From positions 1,697,639 through 1,757,638 of the forward strand of contig RPFO01000312.1 of assembly GCA_009746045.1 (NCBI GenBank): a stretch of DNA of 60,000 nucleotides, written 5' to 3'. Made by a program: the position numbers and the translations under genes. Below the pieces are notes generated by a model, which searched no databases, was not told the DNA's origin, and worked only from the letters and a program-made list of their open reading frames with translations. Source of the stretch: Mesostigma viride. Lineage: Eukaryota > Streptophyta > Mesostigmatophyceae > Mesostigmatales > Mesostigmataceae. Shown one piece after another: positions 21,985-32,456 of this stretch (its first letter is position 1; each line of letters opens with the position of its first letter).

Positions 21985-23039
21985 AGAGGGTGCTGTGGTG
22001 CTGTCAACAGCAGTAATTGGTGGCTCAGGCTACTGCTGGGCATGCTGGAGTTGCCAGATAGAAGTAGTGAGTCCATGCTTAAAGACTCTTCCCCAGGCAC
22101 GTCTGCCATGGGAGAATAATACTTCTTAATTCTATGACAGCTCACCCTGTGACGCTTCCCATTGATATTGTGCTTGACCTCCACGGTCTTGCTGTTTTTG
22201 GTAAATCCACGGATGGTAACTGGACCTAGCCAAGTTCCAACCTTACCAAAGCTGTTTTCCTTGTAATAGAGAACTTGATCACCTTTTTGGAATACTGGCC
22301 TGGAATGGGTTTTATCTTTTTCTGCCAGTTTTGCTGAGGTTTGTGCACGTGCAGTGTTGTACAGTGCTATCACCTCTGGGGGATATACACCTGCCTGCAG
22401 GCCTGCTGGGATTACTTCACCCCACTTGGCATGCAAGACAGGTCTCATGTTTAGGGTTGTGCACATTTCATGACACCAGAGTGCCCTGTCACAATAGACC
22501 CCTGAAGTAGCATCCTTGGAAGGATTTTTGGCTAGTAGGGTTTTGACAGATCTGATGGTTCTTTCAATGACCCCCTGACCCTCATGATCTTCCAGCCCAG
22601 CAATCTCTATTGCTTCACACCCTTCCAGGTCAGTCAGACAAGAAAATTGTTGATCAAGCAAAATTCTGTCAACTGGGTAGATCGAATCTGGGTAAAGCAA
22701 TCATGAGTGCAACACGTAGCTGCCCTGCAGACATGCCAGGTAAGGGTTCCATGACTGTGAACCTGGACCATGAGTCTTTTAGGATCAGGTAGGGTTGGAC
22801 ATCTTTGTTGATGTGCATCACATCCCCCACTATCATGCCCCTATTGGTGGAAGGAGTTGCAGTATGCCATTTTTGAGGTTTGGGGCTATTGAACTGACAT
22901 TCTTGACAGTGTTGTCTAGCCAGTTTTACTGCATTCCTGAGTTGTTTTCCCATGCTACTACCCCCCAGCCGTTTGGCCAGTTCCTCAGCCACTGTTTCAT
23001 GACCCATGGCTAGGTGCAGCTGATGAGCAAGCTCCTTAA
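21981..23039 (-). pseudogene. pol: integrase of LTR-A (one frameshift)
   Basis: The zinc-binding HHCC module is seen as HQLHLAMGHE ... CQEC (23030-22890). Catalytic triad: Asp in VGDVMHIN, Asp in LLDQQFSC, Glu in GQGVIERT. A frameshift near 22690 separates the first Asp from the rest. The C-terminal part contains FQKGDQVLYYKE, a copia-type GKxGxxW-like region (FGKVGTWLGP). The upstream end joins Gag in frame once the 1776-bp insert is ignored (…SIDI|KELAHQ…). Confidence 0.85.
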
Positions 23040-24815
23040 TGTTAGTTTTCCCAGAAAAAGTCCTAAATTTAGGACCACTTGGAATTAAAATATATACATG
23101 CAAACATTAAAATTTGACCCTGGCATTCGTGCCCATGACAGATAACACACTTTTTTAGTTTCTATCAAAAACCTGGGTTCAAATAATTACATTTAGTGCC
23201 TGAATGGACCCTGGCCCATGGCAGGCCTCAAACCGCGAATTTGGTCAAAATGAGAATTTAGGACCAATAGGACCAATTAGTGTCAACGCATGACCATGCT
23301 ATCCACACGGTCCCTTGAGCATCTTACAAGCGCTAGGGGACCCTACGAGGCCTTGGGATGGCGGGGCAGCGTATAACAAGGCCATACCCTGCTGTGGCTG
23401 CCTCTCTATATACGCGTGCTTAAGGGTGTCACAGATGGTGCAGGTAATGCAATATACGGTTGCATGGTTGCTGAGGTTGCCCGGCTTGAACATGGCCCAC
23501 CCCTTGCGGTAAACTTTCTCTAAGCATATGCCAAACCTTCTTTGACATCACGGACATGCTGGCCACCACCCAGCGATGAAAAAACATTGCATTTGCATTG
23601 CAACTAACACATGAATGCAGCCAATTAATCAAGTTACAGAACAACGTTGTGCTAACATGCAACGCTTTGTGAGCGAATTCAGGGTGCATGTAACACGTAA
23701 ACCATACTGTATATACTGTCTGAGAACACCCTGAACGACTGCAGGCCATAGGACCATGGTTTATAACTAACACATGAGTAAAACTGCTCTTACGCATGTG
23801 TGTTTTAGCTGCAGCGGACGACGAAGATAGAGACGTAAAAAATTGTATGACGTAAACCAACTATGTGTGACAGTTATGTGCACAGAGAGCGTCCCCTCTT
23901 TTTAGGCATAGCTTACTGACTCAAAACACCACGACAGCGTTGCCAGTTACACTCATGATCTAGGGCACCCCGGCACGTACCTGCTACTTACGTCGCCTCA
24001 TTCCAGATGGTTGCAAAAAAGTCGCTGAAATCCGCAGCGAGGTCAGCTTTCCGAGAGCTGAGCGCACCAAAGCTGGCCAACCGGTTCGAAAATGATATAA
24101 ACCACGCTTGTGCTGCGTTCTAGGTCCAAGAAATACCGAAAGTGAAGACCTATAAGGTGCGCTCGCTGCCCAGCCTGAACGTCCCTAAAACATGGTCGAC
24201 AATGGAAATCGGGCAAGAATATCACGGCCCAAGCGCTCCCATGTCAAATACTCCGTTTATAAACTCCAGACTATAATCAAAATCGTCCACAAAAATTTCC
24301 TGGCTTGATTCGCACCACCATTGCTAATACACTAACATGTTTGTGCCAAAATCGACCCTCCGCGAGCAGGCGATCTGCGACCCATTTGTGTTGTGCCGCT
24401 GTGCTACAGCGCTGCACATAAAGACTTGCGCAGAAAATATTCACAGCCTTTAAGCATAACTAACAACCTTTCGTTTTTGCTACCGGGCGCCCGAAATGAT
24501 AAACGCACGTGAAAACGCCGGCCACGATTGTCAGGTCGCCATATCCACCTCAGATCATTCCCGCACCCACTTTTTCGCTCCAAAATCGGTTATATTTTTG
24601 GTCGAGGTACCTACTTTCCCGCCATTATACCCGGTACCCGGGTACGGAATCCGGGTACCATGTGCCGGTACCACGGGTCGGGTACATCATGCCGGGTACG
24701 GTCCACATGGGGTACGGTCCATATAGTGACCCCCCCCCCCCGGTACCTCGGTTATAGTGACCTCTAGGACAATTTAGGACAAAGTCCTAAATTTAGGACC
24801 GTGAGTGGATTAACA
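23040..24815. mobile_element. 1.77-kb DNA element, copy 1 (TTAA duplication)
   Basis: Starts TGTTAGTTTTCCC and ends GATTAACA, so the termini are inverted TGTTA. Each end carries the 16-bp palindrome GTCCTAAATTTAGGAC (23060-23075, 24784-24799). Flanking TTAA occurs at 23036-23039 and 24816-24819. A near-identical copy is at 32611-34383. The interior holds exon-like plus-strand pieces (a 38-codon frame at 24007-24123 after a good acceptor) and, near the right end, a cluster of GGTACC-containing palindromes, but no transposase. It is probably non-autonomous. Superfamily uncertain: 4-bp YTAR duplications with TGT ends. Confidence 0.88.
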
Positions 24816-27172
24816 TTAATATCTATGGAGTGGTCAACAGTAGGGGTTAGTGCTTTTATGTAAGGTTCCAGAACAGGGTGTTGGGAGGACAGTAAGGTTG
24901 CTGCCTCAAAATCAATTATGCCCTGGTTGCCATCCCCAATGGTAATGAGATCATCATCCTCAGAGTACATAAAGTGAGTGAACTCACATTGATTTGGGTA
25001 GCGAGGCCTGTTGCAACGGCTGCCTGGAGGCCCCAGGGGATGACGTGCGTGCCAGCAGCCCGGGCAGAGATCCACCCCGTTGGCCAGGGAGTCGTTGTTG
25101 GGGCAGTTGTGCCGGGCGTGCCCTCGTTGGAAGCACCTCAGGCACCTTATGGCCCCCCCAGGGTTGCCAGGCTGGTTGTTATTGTTGTTGTTGTTGTTAT
25201 TGGTGCCCTGCTGGGACCGGTTGTTGTTGTTGTTATGGCCCTGCTGGGACCTGTTGTTGTTGTTGTTTTGGCCCTGCTGGGACCTGTTGTTATTGTTGTT
25301 GTTGTTGTTGTTGTTGGGGTTGCCATGCAGGGGCACACGGTGCCACGTGTTACCACGCCCCTGAGAGCCACTGCCCCCTTGGTGGGAGGACTTGTGGGTC
25401 TTGGGTGCCCCCCCCTGGCTGGCCCCCCCCTTGCGCTTGTGGCCTTGGACACCCTGGACCTTGGGGTCCTGGGCCTGGGGGTTGCCAGTACCCAGGGGGT
25501 CCACTGCCTCCTCGATATAGAGCATGGCAGCTCTGAAGTTGTCCCAGAGGGACTTGAGGCCTGTAAGCAGGGTAGCCAGGACAGAAGGTTGCAAATTAGC
25601 TTTTGTTAGCCAGGTGTGGATGAGATACCTTGGTTGGAGCTTGAGAAGCTCAAGGTCTTTCTCAATCATTACCCTGTATGTTTTTGCATCCCCAGAGAGA
25701 TTATTCTTGTTCACCTTATATGCAGCAAGCCAGTTGAAACGTTCTACTGCTTCCATGTGGTTGTTGGTAAGCACTAGCTGTTTCAGATCAGTGATAAAGG
25801 TAGGCCACTGTTCAATGGCTGCTTCAGGTGTCAGGGTGCGTTCCTGATAGGTTTGAATCAATGCTCTAATTGCAGGAGATGATTGGTGGAATGTGGATGA
25901 GGCCCTGAGAGCCTTAAACTGATGTCTAAGGTTTAGGCCTTCCATCCCATACTCCAGAGCAAAGACAAATTGTTTAGCTTGTTCAACAGTGTGACCCTCA
26001 GGCAAACCGGCAATATTGATTTTGGATTCCTTTTTATGAGGGTTAAACACACCTGTGAGAGGGGGGTTGGCCCTCAAGAAGACGTCGGTTGCCTGTTGGA
26101 GGCGGGTGGGGTCCAGGTTGATGGTCCCCCGCTCATACCGCGACATCAGGGCGCGCAGGCCCTCGACAGTTTGCAGCTGGTTAGCTGTTAACTGCTGGTC
26201 TTGCAATGAGGCCAGCTGAGCATGGAGAATGGCGAGCTGTTCCTGGATATCCCCCGTCCTTGGGGGGGCCTCAGCAGGTTGGGTGGGTGCCCTGGGCACC
26301 TCTTGACCTCCCCCCAGGGCCTCCTGGGGTCCTGGCCACCCCCCCTGGGTGGGGAGGGGGCCCCAACCCACAGGGCGAACCTGGGGTGGTGGGGGAGGGG
26401 GAGGGGGGCCGGCCGTGGTGGCCCTGGGGGAGTCCGGGGGGGTCCGGGGGACCCCACTGGGTCCAGCCCCAGCGGTGGAGGGGCGGGCAGGGGTGTCTGC
26501 CGCCGCTCTCCTCGCTGCCTCCTCCTTGAGGAGCCTTTTCATCTCCTTGCGTACCTCATGTTCGCGGAGGGCAGCCTGAAAGGCCGCCTCATCCGTAGGA
26601 ATGTCAGGAAGGGGGTTGCCCATGATCATGGCCTCCTTGACATTGAAGTCTTGGGCCTTGCCCTTCCCCTGGGCCAAGACCAAAAGGCCCTCCTTGAACT
26701 GCAAGGGTTGGGGAGGTGAGGATTTCTTGGTGGTTTCCAGCGGGGGGGCAGCTTCAGCTACCACCCCATGCTTGGCCAAGATGGCCTCCGTTACCCTGGC
26801 TTGGGTTAGGGAGGACATAGCTTTAAAATGGGCTGACCGAGCAAGCTCGGCCAGGTCTTGACCATCCGAGTATTCCATCGGATAGTCAGCATTGGTGAGG
26901 AGGTCACGTAGCCGCTGAGTCGCCTCGCGGTACGCCGCCGCCATCGCCTGGTGGGTTGCCAGACGACGGGCGGCCTCCTCCTCATATTCCTGCCGCTTAG
27001 CGGCGAGCCGAAAAGCCGTCTCTCGACGGACCTCCCGGTCTCGCTGCCTCGCTCGGCGTTCTTCATTAGCCACCAGCGCGGCCTGCTCGACCGCCAGGAG
27101 CGCTGGGGTAAGAGTTATCTCAGTCTCCCCGTCGGGAAGACTGGCAGTGTCGGAGACCTCATCATCGGACAT
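24816..27172 (-). CDS. gag: Gag of LTR-A
   Basis: About 786 residues to the insertion point (an accidental stop at 24764 lies inside the inserted element). The N-terminal third is a charged coiled coil (EERRARQRDREVRRE), then a Pro-rich region, then a conserved helical Gag core (about 370-560). Long Asn tracts broken by RSQQG follow, then a zinc knuckle CLRCFQRGHARHNC (CX2CX4HX4C) and a second Cys/His cluster (CPGCWHARH). The ATG at 27172 overlaps the end of ORF0 by 11 nt (ATGTCCGATGA), suggesting coupled re-initiation. Gag runs directly into integrase in frame. Confidence 0.85.
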
Positions 27173-27767
27173 TTGTTGTCACTCCGATGGGCTCCACGGG
27201 TCTACGCACCACCCGCGCGAGCTTAATGCTTTCCATGTCCTTCTTCTTGCGAAGAAGGGACGATGGTCGCCCAAGCTGAAGCTCGATGTGATTGTGTCCC
27301 TGAGCGAAGGGAACACGAAGATCAGATGTGGCGGGGCGAAACGTGATCGCCCCGTCCGGCGCCACCGAAGCCGTCTGTCGGGGCATGAGCTCCCGAATAG
27401 TCGGCAACGGAGGGCCGAACTGGGGAGCCTCAGCGGGGTTGACCGCCGAGGGCTCCGCAGCCATGGCCGCTCCAGCCGTGGTTGCGGCTGTTGCAGCCGC
27501 CGGAGTCGAGGGTAAGCCGGTCCCCCGGGGGGGAGCCGTCTCGTCCTCCGGCTTCTCAGGGGAGGGGGGTAGGTCGGTCGGCCTTGCAGCCGCCGTCCCC
27601 TCGTCCTGGCAGACATTGTTATTCTTTTTGTTTTTCTTCTTTTTCTTTGAAATGGCCGCATCGCCAGCCGGCTTCTGATTGTTGTCTTTGGGCATCCGCC
27701 GATCCTGCCCATCATCATCCTCGTTGAAGTTAAGCTTCTTAGCGACATTCTTGTTCGTGATAGCCAT
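27162..27767 (-). CDS. ORF0 of LTR-A, unknown function
   Basis: A 201-residue frame starting 18 nt after the 5' LTR. It begins MAITNKNVAKKLNF, has a Lys-rich patch (SKKKKKNKK, possible nuclear signal), a disordered Pro/Ala centre and a basic C-terminus. No family recognised. It precedes Gag and overlaps it by 11 nt in another frame. LTR-C also has an extra frame in this position, though without visible similarity. Confidence 0.65.
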   Translation of the reverse strand: MAITNKNVAKKLNFNEDDDGQDRRMPKDNNQKPAGDAAISKKKKKNKKNNNVCQDEGTAAARPTDLPPSPEKPEDETAPPRGTGLPSTPAAATAATTAGAAMAAEPSAVNPAEAPQFGPPLPTIRELMPRQTASVAPDGAITFRPATSDLRVPFAQGHNHIELQLGRPSSLLRKKKDMESIKLARVVRRPVEPIGVTTNVR

Positions 27768-27785
27768 GGTAGCAAATAAAATTCA
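27768..27785 (-). promoter_or_regulatory. primer-binding position of LTR-A (no tRNA match)
   Basis: In element sense the LTR is followed by TGAATTTTATTTGCTACC and then ORF0. It does not start TGG, so it is not complementary to a tRNA CCA end, and it is not the copia TGGTATCAGAGC. It is complementary over 11 nt (including the last LTR base) to 19596-19606. Confidence 0.55.
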
Positions 27786-28258
27786 AGTTAGAATGCGGTG
27801 GGATATATTGCTTGAGAACACTGTACGCTGTGAGCAATGAATTGCTTGGTTCATTAGAAAATAGGTTTACCCTTTATCAACGTTCCTCTCACTGGCTGCG
27901 CCGCCAGTGACCGTTGGGTGCAGACCGTTGGCCCGAGGCCGCACGATGACAGGTAGCAGTCTAGTCACTGCATCGTGTGATCACAGATCAATGCACGCTG
28001 CAGTACGGTCCCTATCTAGGATACTCTAGTACCGTCCAATGACAGGACACTACGTATACTGGGTACTGACATCTGTCACGTACCCCAGTACCCAAAGTAC
28101 CTATCTAGGGAAACGTATGCGACTCGACTAGCATTCCTATCTGCATAGCCCACGTGGTATTTATATTCACATACCAACGTAGGTTTACAAGGCTTATTCA
28201 TACGTTGTATTCACAATGCCTTTGAGACTTAGTCTACAGCAAAGCATGGAGACTAACT
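27786..28258 (-). repeat. LTR-A, 5' LTR (473 bp)
   Basis: Matches 18830-19302 throughout by eye. Ends AGTTAG/CTAACT, followed by the GGTGT duplication at 28259-28263. Confidence 0.93.
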
Positions 28259-29712
28259 GGTGTGTTCCAGGGCATACATGCAAGGTGGCGATCCCAAACC
28301 TGGCCCATTGACAGCCCACCCTGTAGACGTTATGCATATTGTAAGGCACCATGAGGAGGTTACGAGGTGAGTGTCCTGGGGTAACGTGCACTAAGTTCAG
28401 GAATCAATGAGCCTAGCTCACTGCATGTACTGTTTGCAAGGATTGATACATCGCCCCGTTCACCATGCATCGCTGTTTTCGCAGGGGAGAGGCAGCACGC
28501 GTTGGATAATATACTCAAGGGGCTCGAGGACCCAGAGAAGTTCTTGACTCCACAGGCGCGTGAAGCACTGCTATCAAGCCCAGCTGCCAAGTACTTGTTC
28601 AAGAGTGGAGGTGTGCATGAGGAATGGCTCTCCGGCCAAAGCGGCACGGCTACACTGGGGGTGGCATTGGCGGACGGGGCTGCGTACCCTACAGTTGAAC
28701 ACACCGAGGGACGTGCTGGGGGACGGGTAAGGACATGTTTTGGCGGCATCCCCAAGCTTCTGATCCGCAGCACACGCAACGGTACTGATGGGGTCATCGA
28801 GTGGGAGCACGTGCAGCATGGTTTGACGCCGGCTATTGTCTTGCATCGCTTCAAGGAGTATTTTCCCGAGGCGGCGGAGACGTGGAATGAGTTGAAGACC
28901 CCGGGTGTGCGGCTATGGCGCAAGGCAGTCACATACAAGGCGACCGTGGCGGTGGGGCATACTTATGCTTACAGGCCGCAGGACTACAGAGTCGGTGCCG
29001 CGGAGGATCCGCGTCGGTACGTGCTTGCTGATGACGCTGGAGAGCATTGGATATGTGAAGTCACAGCTGTAGTGTCAGTGGAAGGGAATGATGGCAAATC
29101 CTATTTGTGGATCGTGCCCACGTGGTACGAAGAACTGGGCAAGTTTAGCAGACGCCAGCAGCTGCCCTTGTTCGAGAAGGCTGCCGAACCGGTAGCCGGT
29201 GAACTCTTCCCTATTTATCGTGTCACGGCTGCTGTGACGATGGTCCACCAATGCAACGGGACTGTCCACGACCCCAGGTGCACCACATCTGCAATCCCCA
29301 TGAGAAAGGGGGATCGCAAGAAGGAAGGAAACAGGGAACTGATCCATAACGCAGGGAACCGGGTGTACGGCCTTGATGACTGTGACCGGGACACGCCTCC
29401 TTTCTTCAAGTCTCGTCGTCAACAGGGTCTGCTGGTTCGTCATGGTGGCTACAAGATGTGATGTAAGAACTTGCATGACATGCAGGCGAGGACAAGTCAT
29501 GTGGATTGTTTCTTCACTTACAGGCAGCCGACCTAGTGGTCCCAGCCCTGGTTGAACAACACATTTCCTCCCTCGCTCTTGCTTGGACTGCCATGCAGGA
29601 CAGGATGAGGTGGCAGACCATTGTCCAGGCCCACACGTCAGCGCCCGTGGGCAAGCCCCCCCACCCCACCCCAGGAGGAAGTGGCGCTTTGCTGATGTTG
29701 AGTGAGCCCTGA
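28259..29712 (+). CDS. CACTA/Plavaka-like transposase gene, 3' part
   Basis: Continuation of the gene split by LTR-A. Exon about 28270-28370 (AYMQGGDPKPGPL ... EEVTR|GTGAGT); exon from 28484 (after TTTTCGCAG) to about 29461, encoding roughly 325 residues (LDNILKGLEDPEKFL ... VRHGGYKM); and a possible last exon 29524-29712 after CTTACAG. No catalytic motif recognised; the region with YLWIVPTWYEELG and PIYRVTAAVTMVHQC looks like a folded accessory domain. It could be a separate gene, but the LTR-A insertion point and the shared strand favour one transcription unit. Confidence 0.5.
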
Positions 29713-30610
29713 TTTTTTAGATTAGCTTAGAGTTAGCTTAGTTAGGTTTCGTGGCTTCGCTCACGCCCACCCATCAGCATGCTAGCGAATACGTGCTACA
29801 TGATGTCCCAACGGAGTCATATTCTAATTTAATGCAATTTACTGCCAGCACATGCTGTCCACAAGATCTCGTGATAATCCGGACCAATAAGTTGTGTGGG
29901 TGCAATAAGACCCATGTGAGCATATGATACTAAGGAGCGTGGGCAAGTGTTCTGATAATAGCCAGGACGTACATGCATGCACTGATTTACGAAAGTGACC
30001 CAATTAATTAATGAATTAATTAAACTCGTGCTCCCGTTGGGCCGGGAGTCACGGAGCATTAACCCCAAGGTGTGGATGGAGGGATGGGTGCACGCAATCC
30101 TATACCGGTGTAAGCTATCTATACAGGCAGGCCGACGCAAACAGTCGTATGGTATATCTATGGTGCTGGCGACCCTAGCGATCTAATTGTCTAGCATGCC
30201 TCCCATGTTTGCAAACACGCTCCTTCCCCAATGCAGCTAGGGGGGGGTAAGTCCTCGATGACCTGGGCCCTCTTGGCCTTGTCCTGACTTACTCAATATC
30301 TCTGGCTTGGCCAGCATACCATTGACAATGAATGGAGCCTTAAGATGTTGCAGCCAGTTGGAAATCACCAACTGCCACAACGCCAGAAACTTGTGAACAT
30401 TGCCAAAGTGCATTCAGCTAGCTCAATGCATGGCATGGGGTAGAAGTTGGCAAGGTTGGCGGTGAGGGTCCACGTCTTGGCCCTGCACGTAAGAACAGGG
30501 AGGCAGTGATACAAGCTAGGGTGCTAGCTCCCTCGTTGTACGTGTACATGGATGAATTATATAAAAAAAAATAATAACTTATGTGTCTCGCCCCTGCCAT
30601 GAACGTGTGA
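29713..30610. other. non-coding interior of CACTA element
   Basis: No gene seen. AT-rich, with an AATTAATTAATGAATTAATT tract near 30001 and a patch (CTCGTGCTCCCGTTGGG near 30026) that has a diverged relative at about 45539. Confidence 0.4.
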
Positions 30611-30755
30611 TTAATTAATTAGTAACATAACTCCGCTGGGAGAATATGTACCCCATAGCCCTGAGAAGGGGCATATGGCTTTTAATACACTCTGGGCTAC
30701 TTCCTGCAGGTGGGGGAATGTAAACTGCCACCTACTCGGGCACACACCACATGCA
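30611..30755 (+). repeat. dispersed ~140-bp repeat, copy 1
   Basis: Shares GTAACATAACTCC, GGGGCATATGGC, TACTTCCTGC and a following GTAAAC with copies at 46212-46360 and 46628-46790 (same strand) and 45795-45875 (opposite strand). Copies are diverged. The length, dispersal and preceding AATTAATT tract suggest a SINE or MITE; ends not fixed. Confidence 0.6.
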
Positions 30756-30815
30756 CGAGTAGCATATGTCCTTCCACTTAAGATGAATATGGGGTAATCA
30801 TACTGTACAGATGTA

Positions 30816-30985
30816 AGCAATCTTTCTACACACCTCATGGAGAAGTGGGTCTGTTGACTTGCGGACAAAGCACTTGGGCGACCTCCTGAACAGATCGTCC
30901 ACCATGACGAAGAAAGCATAAACATCGTGCCCTGGCTGAGCTTGTAGCGTTCCCCTCAAGGCCTTTGCACTTGGGATGCAACACG
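30816..30985 (-). pseudogene. partial tandem duplicate of kinase 3' coding region
   Basis: Matches 31095-31264 with a constant offset of 279 bp (shared GCGGACAAAGCACTTGGGCG and CCACCATGAC), with scattered substitutions. It duplicates the C-terminal coding part of the neighbouring kinase just beyond its stop codon, producing no complete domain. Confidence 0.8.
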
Positions 30986-30986
30986 G

Positions 30987-32393
30987 TTACTGCTTGGGGT
31001 AAGCATCGGGCACGAATATGCGGGCTTTGTGGAACATGTCCGCCAGCCCGGCCATGTCAGGTAACACAATATCGTGCTTGTATTGTTGTCGAAAAGCAAT
31101 CTTCCTACACAGCTCCCACAGAACTGGGTCCGTTGCCTTGCGGACAAAGCACTTGGGCGACCTCCTGAACAGGTCGTCCACCATGACCAAGAAAGCATAA
31201 ACATCGTGCTCTGGCCGAGCTTGTATCGTTCCCCTCAAGGCCTTTGCACTTGGATGCAAGACCGTGGCCGGGTGCCACCGGGACTGCCCCGGCACACGCA
31301 TGGGCGCCATCTCGTTCACTCTGGTTGCCTGGCCCAGGTCTCCAATGTAGATGGTTGGCTCCGCCGTGCCCTCCTCAACCTTGTACAAAAAGTTGTCACA
31401 CTTAAGATCGTTATGAATGATTCCAACCGAGTGCAAATTGGATAAAACTTTGGCGCACTTCGCCAAGATGGGAGGCGTGCGCACATCAAAGGGACGGTTG
31501 TATTCGGAGGCATCACGGGCAGCCTTCAAGTCACCCGTCACCATCTCCATGACTATGCCACCTACAGTCTCAACTGGGGCCCACAATCCTGCGACACGTG
31601 GACAGGTGCCCTCTCGACGCCTTGCAATGGTCATGAGAGCAGCTTCCCTGGCCACTCCAGCACTCAGATCCACAATTACCTGCTGTATGTGCACGAGGTT
31701 TGTGGCGCGCGGGATCTTTGCCACTTTCACGACCAGAGGATGGTCAAAGCCAGGTAAAGTGGACTTGACAAGGTGCACAGACCCAAAGAGGCCGGCGCCT
31801 AAGCGCTTCCCCAAACTCACGTGGGGGTACCGCATCAAGCCTCGCTCAACAATGTCCCGGGTTTCTGCACAGGTGGTCATCTCTGCCAGCCTGGCCTGCA
31901 TTGCTTCCCACGCATTCGGTGTACCGCAGCAGGCGTCCGGACGCTTGGAAGCATCTTGTGCACGTGCAACGCCGGTATGTCCTTTGCTGTGCAATTCTTC
32001 CTTGGTGTGCACCGAATGGCATGCCCCGGTGGGTGCCAGCGGGGGATCTGGGATGGTAGCCAAACAAAGTGGCGACACGGCAACGTCGCGAGTCATCACA
32101 GCGGGGTTGACGGGGCGAACTGCAGCACAGGCGGGGATAGCCGTGGGGTGGGCGACACTCGCAGCCCCGGGCACTGGCCGGAAAGCGTGCAACCCATCAC
32201 GCCCAGGCATTATGGTGCTTCTTGCACCGACGTTGTCTTGACGAATAGGGGGAGCGGCGTTGCCACCCTCCATTGCCTGAGTACGTATGCATTGAGTCGT
32301 CAACTTCCTTTTCAACCTCCACCGGCGGGCCGCTTCGGCCACTTGCCGCTTTCTCTTGGCCTGTTTTTGCGCGATGTCAACGGGATTTTCCAT
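30987..32393 (-). CDS. protein kinase carried inside the CACTA element
   Basis: Intronless 468-residue frame. The N-terminus is basic (KQAKRKRQVAEAARRW, possible nuclear signal). The kinase domain starts at about residue 190: glycine loop LGAGLFGSV, lysine in LVVKVAK, Glu in AREAALM, catalytic loop HNDLKCDNFL (HND for HRD, Asp kept), and metal-binding DLG in IGDLGQAT (for DFG). RWHPATVL stands at the APE position and HDVYAF gives the helix-F Asp. All key acids remain, so it may be active but divergent. It is convergent with the transposase, and LTR-B sits 59 bp upstream of its ATG, in the presumed promoter. It is either transposon cargo or a captured host gene. Confidence 0.82.
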   Translation of the reverse strand: MENPVDIAQKQAKRKRQVAEAARRWRLKRKLTTQCIRTQAMEGGNAAPPIRQDNVGARSTIMPGRDGLHAFRPVPGAASVAHPTAIPACAAVRPVNPAVMTRDVAVSPLCLATIPDPPLAPTGACHSVHTKEELHSKGHTGVARAQDASKRPDACCGTPNAWEAMQARLAEMTTCAETRDIVERGLMRYPHVSLGKRLGAGLFGSVHLVKSTLPGFDHPLVVKVAKIPRATNLVHIQQVIVDLSAGVAREAALMTIARRREGTCPRVAGLWAPVETVGGIVMEMVTGDLKAARDASEYNRPFDVRTPPILAKCAKVLSNLHSVGIIHNDLKCDNFLYKVEEGTAEPTIYIGDLGQATRVNEMAPMRVPGQSRWHPATVLHPSAKALRGTIQARPEHDVYAFLVMVDDLFRRSPKCFVRKATDPVLWELCRKIAFRQQYKHDIVLPDMAGLADMFHKARIFVPDAYPKQ

Positions 32394-32451
32394 GGTGGCT
32401 GTACTTTCGCTCGTAATTACGGGTGGTGCATTAAGCGCAGGCTTTCGACCT

Positions 32452-32456
32452 TCCCT
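32452..32456. repeat. 5-bp target duplication TCCCT, left of LTR-B
   Basis: TCCCT recurs at 40388-40392, directly after the other LTR. Confidence 0.9.

Larger units (their letters stand above)
18830..28258 (-). mobile_element. LTR retrotransposon A (copia-like, AGTT-ended LTRs)
   Basis: 9.4-kb minus-strand element with two 473-bp LTRs (18830-19302, 27786-28258) that look identical on reading through, flanked by GGTGT duplications. In element order: ORF0, Gag, integrase, protease, RT, RNase H. It lies within the CACTA transposase gene. A 1776-bp DNA element (23040-24815) sits inside the Gag-IN junction; without it Gag and IN form one frame. Pol carries several frameshifts although the LTRs match, so this copy was probably moved by proteins supplied elsewhere. 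Confidence 0.92.

Noticed and set aside
23429-23860. 143-codon Cys/Ser-rich minus-strand frame in the 1.77-kb element (also at 33001-33429)
   Set aside because: Present in both copies only because they are near-identical; composition does not look like a protein and there is no family resemblance. Left as non-coding.
25080-25609. Val/Leu-rich plus-strand frames opposite the LTR-A Gag
   Set aside because: Antisense readings of the Asn-rich coding tract (AAC repeats).
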